Assembly: GCA_934481385.1 (NCBI GenBank) | Contig: CAKSPD010000015.1 | Coordinates: 1-29,111 of the forward strand | Length of the DNA: 29,111 nt | Direction: 5' to 3' | Source: an uncultured Oscillospiraceae bacterium | GTDB lineage: Bacteria > Bacillota > Clostridia > Oscillospirales > Ruminococcaceae | Shown: one piece after another, positions 23,942 through 29,111 of the stretch | Position numbering within the stretch: the first letter of the stretch is position 1 | How the letters are laid out: each line of letters opens with the position of its first letter | Position numbers and translations under genes: made by a program | The notes under the pieces: generated by a model | Databases searched by the model: none | The model's input: the letters and a program-made list of their open reading frames with translations, nothing else | Told to the model about the DNA's origin: nothing

Positions 23942-25054
23942 TTAAGCCTCCTTAAATGTTGGTGTTAAATTTCTGCCGTTGCGATCGAAACTCTCAATCA
24001 TTCCGACAAGCTGTATTTTGTTCTGTCTGATTCCAAATCTGTGGTGTTCAACTGTAACAAAATCCCCAACAAAATAGTCCACACTGTATTGAAACTGTGT
24101 GGACTGTACAGCGATCTGTGATTCTGATTTTGTTTTTGTAGGAACAAGATTCTGCTTGCCTTTCTCTTTCAGAAGTTCCGAATATTCAGCGTCAGAGAGC
24201 GGTCTTGTTTCATTGTCAACCTGTTCTTCATCTGAAATGTCCTTTGCATCAACATACACTTCATAGCGGTCGAGAGAAGAAGGTTCTGAACCCTCAAAAT
24301 ATGTGGTTCTTTTGCGTTTTTCACCTTCGCCTTTGCCTAAGACATAGGCGTAATTTTTCTTGACTGAGGTATCTGTAAAATAGGTGAAGGACAGCAGATT
24401 ATTGTATCTGTCAGAGAAAATGATGTGCGGATTGATTTCCTGTAATATACTTCTGTCAGTACCCTGCGAAAGTTTAAAAACCATTTCATACTGCTCATTA
24501 TTGGTTTTACTCAGACGTATATTTGCAGTTCCGCCGATTTTTTCGCAGATGGTATACACCCATTCCATCAGATTGTCGTAGCTGACCTGCAACTTTGTTT
24601 TTACATTCCAGCAATTTCCAGATGAACAGCCGACAATAAGTCCCGGAAGTTTTCTGATACCCGATGTACAAGCGTTATACTGTACCACATTCATTATAAT
24701 TTGAGAATATGAAACAAGTTTTGTGAAGTTGAATGTGGGATAGATGATTCTGCGTTCAAGTAAGCACATCAGAAATCTGCCTTTGATGATGAGATAGTCG
24801 CCATCTTCGGCATCGGTTTCAAGTTCCACAGATTCAATCAGTCCGAAATGTTCCTTGTCATCATCACGACCAACAATTCTGCCAGTCTGAAAAATCTCAA
24901 TATTTCGGGGAGATGCAGCAATATACACCTCAAAAGCACCACATTTATAGTATTCAATATCCCACAAAAGCGAAGAAAAGCTGTCGCAGACAGCCTCAAG
25001 TGAAATATTCAATTTATCATTCAAGACAGCCATATTGTAAATTTCAATCTGCAT
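23942..25054 (-). CDS. Siphovirus Gp37-like tail protein (ReqiPepy6 type)
   Basis: The 370-residue product resembles the Siphovirus ReqiPepy6 Gp37-like family (PF14594). It starts with a beta-rich tail-hub region (FEVYIAASPRNIEIFQTGRIV), and its C-terminal part resembles baseplate-hub folds (VQSTQFQYSVDYFVGDFVTVEH). Members replace the usual tail-associated lysin or hub in this position. The AGGAG site upstream supports the ATG, and three bases separate it from the distal tail gene. It likely caps the tail tube next to Dit and connects to the baseplate fibres encoded downstream. No peptidase motif was recognised, so a lytic function is not claimed. Confidence 0.8.
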   Translation of the reverse strand: MQIEIYNMAVLNDKLNISLEAVCDSFSSLLWDIEYYKCGAFEVYIAASPRNIEIFQTGRIVGRDDDKEHFGLIESVELETDAEDGDYLIIKGRFLMCLLERRIIYPTFNFTKLVSYSQIIMNVVQYNACTSGIRKLPGLIVGCSSGNCWNVKTKLQVSYDNLMEWVYTICEKIGGTANIRLSKTNNEQYEMVFKLSQGTDRSILQEINPHIIFSDRYNNLLSFTYFTDTSVKKNYAYVLGKGEGEKRKRTTYFEGSEPSSLDRYEVYVDAKDISDEEQVDNETRPLSDAEYSELLKEKGKQNLVPTKTKSESQIAVQSTQFQYSVDYFVGDFVTVEHHRFGIRQNKIQLVGMIESFDRNGRNLTPTFKEA

Positions 25055-25057
25055 TTC

Positions 25058-25909
25058 TCACACTCCTAAGTACGCATTTCGGTGTATCAGGCGGACTTTG
25101 ATGTTATTCAATCCATCTGACGCACGGACATAGAATTTATTTTCACCTGCTTTCAGATTCAGCCATGTAGAACCCGAAACAAGCCGATTGATGATATTTG
25201 TCACAACGCCCTCACGCTCCAGAAGAACGGTTTTATTGCCCGTTTTGGTGGTTATAGTAATCACATCGCCTTTTTGAATATCGCCTGAAATCTGCATATA
25301 TTCGTCTGTCAGAGCGTTGTAAATGGTCGGATTTTTCGCAGGTCCTCCGCTGATTTCAAGGGTGAATCCGACCTCATCACCGCTGTTATTGATCGTCATC
25401 ATATCCTGCGTATTGTACATACCAATCGGGAATGGCTCATCATTGTCAGGACAGACAAAATGAAATGCACCTCTGACACGAGAATATTCCGCAATCTGCG
25501 TTTCTGTAGAATACCAATAAATATCAGGACAGAGAATAGAGATCTGTCCGCTTGTCAGCTTTTCAAAATTCTCCACCTCACAGGTTTCCACAATACCCTC
25601 AGCATACACAGAGATATTTTTTGTGGTATAGTATATCTTGATGTAGCGTGACGGCTTGACCACCCTGTAGAGTTCATGTCTGCGGAGTTCCACACCAACC
25701 CCACGCATTTCAAAGGAAATGACCACATTTCGCTTTTCAATGAAAGCATTGTTGAGGTATGAACCGTTCATTCCTGCATAATTTGAAGTGCTGACCGTTC
25801 CGGTGGGTGGGTTCAGCCCCTTGATTTTGGAGAACATATATCGGTTTGCTGTTTTTGAAAGGTCGATCTGCTGACCTGTTTCGTTTTCGAGGATGAGTGT
25901 GTAGAACAA
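25058..25909 (-). CDS. Phage distal tail protein (Dit-like)
   Basis: The 283-residue protein matches the distal tail (Dit / Sipho_tail) pattern. Its N-terminal half has NRYMFSKIKGLNPPTG and SYLNNAFIEKRNVVISFEMRG, typical of the ring-forming domain. Its C-terminal half is a beta-sandwich (TINNSGDEVGFTLEISG, then WLNLKAGENKFYV). Dit forms the hexameric ring at the end of the tail tube on which the hub and receptor-binding proteins assemble. The start is TTG at 25909, five or so bases after AGGTGA; no ATG is available nearby. It should directly follow the tape measure gene, but an inserted plus-strand gene separates them by 706 bases. Confidence 0.85.
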   Translation of the reverse strand: MFYTLILENETGQQIDLSKTANRYMFSKIKGLNPPTGTVSTSNYAGMNGSYLNNAFIEKRNVVISFEMRGVGVELRRHELYRVVKPSRYIKIYYTTKNISVYAEGIVETCEVENFEKLTSGQISILCPDIYWYSTETQIAEYSRVRGAFHFVCPDNDEPFPIGMYNTQDMMTINNSGDEVGFTLEISGGPAKNPTIYNALTDEYMQISGDIQKGDVITITTKTGNKTVLLEREGVVTNIINRLVSGSTWLNLKAGENKFYVRASDGLNNIKVRLIHRNAYLGV

Positions 25910-25927
25910 AATTTCACCTGCCTTTCA

Positions 25928-25957
25928 TTGACTTTGTGTATATGGGTATGATATAAT
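25928..25957 (+). promoter_or_regulatory. Promoter of the plus-strand accessory gene
   Basis: TTGACT (25928-25933) and TATAAT (25952-25957) are separated by 18 bases, a good vegetative promoter. It drives the gene at 26033 against the direction of late phage transcription, which fits expression in the lysogen. Confidence 0.7.
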
Positions 25958-25976
25958 AATTATGGCAACACCGCAC

Positions 25977-25996
25977 AATTGCCAAAGCAATTTTTT
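25977..25996 (+). other. Small hairpin with T-run in the accessory gene leader
   Basis: AATTGC (25977-25982) and GCAATT (25987-25992) flank a CAAA loop, followed by TTTT. It would form a few bases into the transcript. The AU-rich stem of six is weak, so an attenuator role is only possible. Confidence 0.3.
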
Positions 25997-26032
25997 GAGT
26001 AATGTCATTGATCATGGAAAGGTGAAAAACAA

Positions 26033-26515
26033 ATGAATGTACAAACATATTTGATTAATTGTATTTCAAATAATACAGGCATCATTAAAGAACAATATGA
26101 TTTTGAATATGCGGGTATTTGTGGATATTCTGAATTAATCGGTTGGAAGATTATCTTTTTTAGAAGAAAAAAAACAAATTTGTTTCTCTCTGCAATATGC
26201 TTTTCTGATATTTACAGTAAAGAAGAAATTGAATTTTGCAATTATATATTTGAAAAATTAGATTTTAAAATAAAATTCGGATGTGATATAGAAGAAATAA
26301 TAGAATTATTTGGAAAAGAATCATATATTTCCCATATTTCCTATGATTATGATGATATTTATAGATATGTGTATTTACTTGATGAAAAAACATTTGCTTC
26401 TTTCGGCTTTTCTGATAACAAAAAATTAGTAGAAGTTGAAATGATATTTGATAAAGATATGGCTAATGATGTTTTTAAAAGTAGAAAGATAGTTTCAGAA
26501 GAATTTAAGCTTTAA
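26033..26515 (+). CDS. Unrecognised accessory protein inserted in the tail module (moron-like)
   Basis: The 160-residue protein is not recognised. It is acidic and rich in aromatic residues and Ile, with an alternating helix/strand look, and it has no signal peptide or membrane segment. GKESYISHISYDYDDIYRYVYLL near residues 95-115 is the most distinctive stretch and is very tyrosine-rich. The gene has AAAGGTGA before its ATG, its own promoter at 25928 and a strong terminator at 26591. It is more AT-rich than its neighbours and lies opposite to all late genes, between tape measure and Dit. These are moron signs: host-benefit, immunity or superinfection-exclusion roles are possible. A resemblance to small polymorphic-toxin immunity proteins is only an impression. 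Confidence 0.7.
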   Translation: MNVQTYLINCISNNTGIIKEQYDFEYAGICGYSELIGWKIIFFRRKKTNLFLSAICFSDIYSKEEIEFCNYIFEKLDFKIKFGCDIEEIIELFGKESYISHISYDYDDIYRYVYLLDEKTFASFGFSDNKKLVEVEMIFDKDMANDVFKSRKIVSEEFKL

Positions 26516-26731
26516 ATGGTGCTTTATATGACAGTATATGATATTGAAATTGTAGAACTGTTGGAAGACAAGTATGTTGCAGTTATAGGAAGGAGCGACC
26601 AAACATCGCTCCTTTTTACATCTCCACCGCATTCTTCGTCTGCCGATAGATTTCCAGCCGTGACAGTGATTTCGGGCTATTGTTGGTCTGATTTACTGTA
26701 CGGCTGTTGTCGTTATTGTAGTAATTGTTGA
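26516..26731 (+). pseudogene. Possible truncated second accessory frame
   Basis: An ATG directly after the stop of the 26033 gene opens a 71-codon frame. Its first 25 or so residues (containing YDIEIVELLEDKYVAV) look natural and acidic, like the start of a small DUF4926-like protein. The frame then runs through the terminator hairpin and into the antisense of the tape measure gene, ending in a Cys/Ser-rich tail of no apparent sense. No ribosome site is seen beyond coupling. It is best read as a gene cut off at its 3' end when the accessory segment was inserted or trimmed, but a real overlapping gene is not excluded. Confidence 0.3.
26591..26617 (+). terminator. Terminator of the accessory gene
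   Basis: AGGAGCGA (26591-26598) pairs perfectly with TCGCTCCT (26606-26613) and runs into five T. It stops plus-strand transcription right before it enters the tape measure gene. Read on the minus strand the hairpin lacks a T-run, so late phage transcription should pass it. Confidence 0.85.
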
Positions 26732-29111
26732 CAACGGAACTTTCAGAACTGCCATTCATAATCGCACCTGTCATTCCGTCAAGATTGTAGTTGAGATCAG
26801 AATTGAGCGTTACTCTCATTGTATCTGCAACACCCGAAACCGCCTTTGCTACGACCTTTTTGCTTTTGTTAATGCCGTCCGCCAAACCGTTCATGAAGTC
26901 AGGCATCCAGCTTTCAAAGTCTGTCAGCGGACCTACATCAGGAACGGAAAAGTGCAAATAACTGCGGATCGTATCAGCGATATTTGATACACTGTCAGCA
27001 AGACTGCCGATCATACTTCTCAAGCCATCAATGATGTTGGAAACAATATCTCGTCCCCAGTTCCAGGCATCAGATGCAAGACCTTTGACATAATTGACAG
27101 CATTATCAAAACCGCCCTTGATCGTGGTGTAAATACCGCTGATAATAGAACCAATTGAAGATTTCACGTTATTCCAGATGCTTGTTACAGTTGAATGAAT
27201 CGTATTCATCACCGATGAAATTGTGGAAGAAATGCTGTTCCATACGGAAGATACTGTGCTTCGGATAGCATTTACCACACTTGAAACAGCACTGCTGATT
27301 GCATTCCATACACCTGAAATGACAGAGCTTATGGTGTTCATTATGCTTGAAATGAAACTTGAAATTGCGTTCCAGACCGATGTAACAACGCTTGAAATAG
27401 TGCTTAATGTCGTCGAAATTGCTGTATAAATAGCATTCCATATTGTTTCAAAAAACATTTTAATCCCCTCAAGCAGAGGGGTAAGAAATGCAACAATCGC
27501 ATTCCATATGGTTTGTATCTTTTCCGAAATCCAATCCATCACATTGCTGATAATGATATGAATTGCCTGAAAAATGGTTTCAAACAGATATTTAAATGCC
27601 TCTAAAAGAGGCGAAATAAAGCTGTAAATCGCATTCCAGATGCTTGAAATCGTGTCGTAAATAGTGGTGCAGACAGTTGAAATAACCGTCCATATTGCAT
27701 TGAAAATGTTGGCAAAAAAGTCGTGAATACTGGTCAGAATTCCTGCGAAGAAGTCATATACAGAAGTAAAAATCGTAACCGCTGTGGTATAGATCGCAGT
27801 TGCTATCGTTGTAAAAAACGTGGAGATTGCATTCCAGATATTTGTGAAAAAGTCAGCAACAGCCTGAAAAGCGGAACAAATGCTGTCCCAGATTCCAACG
27901 AAAAAGTCCTTAATTGATGTCCACACTTCATTCCATGATGTTCCGAACCAACCGAGAAATACGTTTGCCACACCTCTCAGCGTGTTCAGAATATTGCTGA
28001 ACTGGTTAACTACAAAATCCCAGATACCTGTAAAAATGCCTTTGATACCGTTCCAGCACTGTTCCCAGTTTCCCGAAAATAAGCCGATAAATACATCAAG
28101 CACGCTCAGAATAGTATCCGTCACAAAGGTGAAAATATCCGAAATATGCTGAAATACACCCTCAAATACAGGGGCAAGCACACTGCACAAACCGTTCCAC
28201 AGAGATTTCAGCATATCGCCGAAACTCTGAAAGTTAAAGCCCAATGCATTCACTCTGTCAACGATTCCGAATGTCAGACGTTCAAAGGTAGACTTTATCT
28301 GTTCCCAGATGGAAAAAATGCTGTTTTTGAAGTCCTCATTGGTGTTCCACAAATGCACAAAGGCAGCAACCAGCGTTGCAATAATCGCAACGACAGCCAC
28401 CACAGGAGCAGAAATACCACCAATTGCAGCACCAAGCGTTGAAAATGCAGTCTTAGCACCTGCAATCATTGTCGGAATTTTTGAAATGAATGTCATCATG
28501 CTTCCGATAGAAGAAATCGTCTTACCCACAACAATCAAAAGCGGTCCCAAAGCCGCAGCCATCAATCCAATTTTGATAATGGTCTGTTTTGTTGCAGGGT
28601 CAAGGGCATTCAGCTTGTCCACAAATCCCTGTATTTTGGTGATGATGTCACGAATAACAGGCATCAGAATTTTTCCGAAAGAAATAGCCAGTTCCTCAAG
28701 CTGTGACTTCAGAATGGTAAGCTGTCCTGCGAGATTGTCCTGCATAGTTTCCGCCATTTGTAGAGAAGTACCATCACAGTTTGCAATGGCACCCGACAAT
28801 TTATCAATATCCGCAGGTGCGGCATTCATCAGAGCAAGAAATCCCGACATAGCATTTTTGCCCACAAGAGTTTCTGCGGCACTCGCTTTTTCGGATTCGG
28901 ACATCTGATCAAATGCAACCCTACAGTCTGCTAAAATATCGGATAAATTTCGCATTGAACCGTCTGAATTGGTGGTTGCGATTTCCATTTCTCCAAAGGA
29001 TTCAGAACAGAATTTGACTTCTCCCGAAAGTGCAGTCATAATGGAACGCATGGAAGTGCCGGACTGTGTAGACTTGATACCGGCGTTTGCCATTAAGCCA
29101 AGTGCTTCAGC
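26616..29111 (-). CDS. Phage tail tape measure protein (C-terminal 831 residues; 5' end outside window)
   Basis: The frame is open to the right edge. Residues just after it (EALGLMANAGIKSTQSGTS) are the hallmark of the TP901-type tape measure core, so the gene begins upstream. Tape measure proteins fix tail length and help pass DNA through the host membrane. Visible parts are the core end, two hydrophobic segments (near KIGLMAAALGPLLIVV and APVVAVVAIIATLVAAFV), then a long region of 22-residue repeats with conserved Ile/Val-Trp-Asn. The C-terminus (VPDVGPLTDFESWMPDF, NGLADGINKSKKVV) matches other siphovirus tape measures. The stop is at 26616, overlapping the accessory gene terminator by two bases. 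Confidence 0.93.
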   Translation of the reverse strand, partial: AEALGLMANAGIKSTQSGTSMRSIMTALSGEVKFCSESFGEMEIATTNSDGSMRNLSDILADCRVAFDQMSESEKASAAETLVGKNAMSGFLALMNAAPADIDKLSGAIANCDGTSLQMAETMQDNLAGQLTILKSQLEELAISFGKILMPVIRDIITKIQGFVDKLNALDPATKQTIIKIGLMAAALGPLLIVVGKTISSIGSMMTFISKIPTMIAGAKTAFSTLGAAIGGISAPVVAVVAIIATLVAAFVHLWNTNEDFKNSIFSIWEQIKSTFERLTFGIVDRVNALGFNFQSFGDMLKSLWNGLCSVLAPVFEGVFQHISDIFTFVTDTILSVLDVFIGLFSGNWEQCWNGIKGIFTGIWDFVVNQFSNILNTLRGVANVFLGWFGTSWNEVWTSIKDFFVGIWDSICSAFQAVADFFTNIWNAISTFFTTIATAIYTTAVTIFTSVYDFFAGILTSIHDFFANIFNAIWTVISTVCTTIYDTISSIWNAIYSFISPLLEAFKYLFETIFQAIHIIISNVMDWISEKIQTIWNAIVAFLTPLLEGIKMFFETIWNAIYTAISTTLSTISSVVTSVWNAISSFISSIMNTISSVISGVWNAISSAVSSVVNAIRSTVSSVWNSISSTISSVMNTIHSTVTSIWNNVKSSIGSIISGIYTTIKGGFDNAVNYVKGLASDAWNWGRDIVSNIIDGLRSMIGSLADSVSNIADTIRSYLHFSVPDVGPLTDFESWMPDFMNGLADGINKSKKVVAKAVSGVADTMRVTLNSDLNYNLDGMTGAIMNGSSESSVVNNYYNNDNSRTVNQTNNSPKSLSRLEIYRQTKNAVEM
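27114..27839 (-). repeat. Eleven 66-base tandem repeats in the tape measure gene
   Basis: Eleven consecutive 22-residue units, without insertions, start with IWN, VWN, IFN or similar and split into two 11-residue halves. Examples are VWNAISSFISSIMNTISSVI, VWNAISSAVSSVVNAI and VWNSISSTISSVMNTI, each opening one unit. The three most 3' VWN units are closest in sequence, which suggests recent duplication. Each unit fits a helical hendecad pair, so unit number would scale tail length. Confidence 0.9.

Larger units (their letters stand above)
15784..29111. mobile_element. Integrated prophage (partial; siphovirus-like, serine recombinase integration)
   Basis: The segment runs from the rlmD attachment site to the right window edge. 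It holds an integration module (15820-19807) and a late module of lysis and tail genes (19918-29111), almost all on the minus strand. The tail order tape measure, distal tail, Gp37-like, baseplate, then holin and amidase is typical of long-tailed, non-contractile phages. Head, packaging, replication and repressor genes would lie beyond the edge, so whether the phage is complete cannot be judged. All visible structural genes are open and have ribosome sites, which argues against heavy decay. Confidence 0.85.

Noticed and set aside
27114..27839. CRISPR array
   Set aside because: The regular spacing is 66 bases of continuous degenerate coding repeat with no spacers; it is protein repeat structure in the tape measure gene.
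28309..28908. 199-codon plus-strand frame opposite the tape measure gene
   Set aside because: It mirrors the codons of a clear tape measure gene, has no ribosome site and gives a low-complexity Ala/Ile-rich protein.

Overview
The window looks like a low-GC Firmicutes chromosome, most likely a Ruminococcus-type Clostridia (Oscillospiraceae). Strong AGGAGG ribosome sites, A/T-ending codons, overlapping gene starts and a HemZ-type radical SAM gene support this. The taxonomic call is inference from gene content and style, not a search. About 15.8 kb of host sequence is followed by at least 13.3 kb of integrated prophage that runs off the right edge.

Host part (1-15819). The left edge holds the tail of an unidentified reading frame, then a DegV-family fatty-acid-binding protein and a patatin-like lipase on the plus strand, converging on a zinc-dependent phospholipase C-like protein on the minus strand. 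Next is a pyrimidine operon: promoter (2650-2678), a leader that resembles a PyrR-type transcription attenuator (2697-2808), then pyrC, pyrF, carA, carB, pyrK and pyrD. Together these encode carbamoyl phosphate synthase, dihydroorotase, the NAD-linked dihydroorotate dehydrogenase and OMP decarboxylase. pyrB, pyrE and pyrR are not in the window. A histidine phosphatase gene overlaps the end of pyrD and ruvX follows; a hairpin then separates ruvX from a convergent small membrane protein gene. A second plus-strand cluster holds an MBL-fold hydrolase, hemZ and rlmD, whose reading frames overlap.

Junction (about 15784-16124). The last codons of rlmD look like an attachment site. Insertion there leaves rlmD intact because the element supplies the terminal codons. 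Between it and the integration genes lie a widely spaced inverted repeat and a strong minus-strand terminator.

Prophage part (minus strand). The integration module has a SHOCT-like small protein, a large serine recombinase, a standalone recombinase-domain protein without a catalytic domain, and a second large serine recombinase, with overlapping frames. To its right lies the late region of a siphovirus-like phage, read right to left: tape measure protein (cut by the window edge), distal tail protein, Gp37-like tail protein, a BspA-type leucine-rich-repeat baseplate or tail protein, a collagen-like tail protein, holin and amidase endolysin, ending in a terminator. One gene breaks the order. 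A plus-strand AT-rich gene with its own promoter and terminator sits between the tape measure and distal tail genes, as a moron would, and is followed by a possibly broken second frame. It is the best candidate here for an undescribed accessory function.
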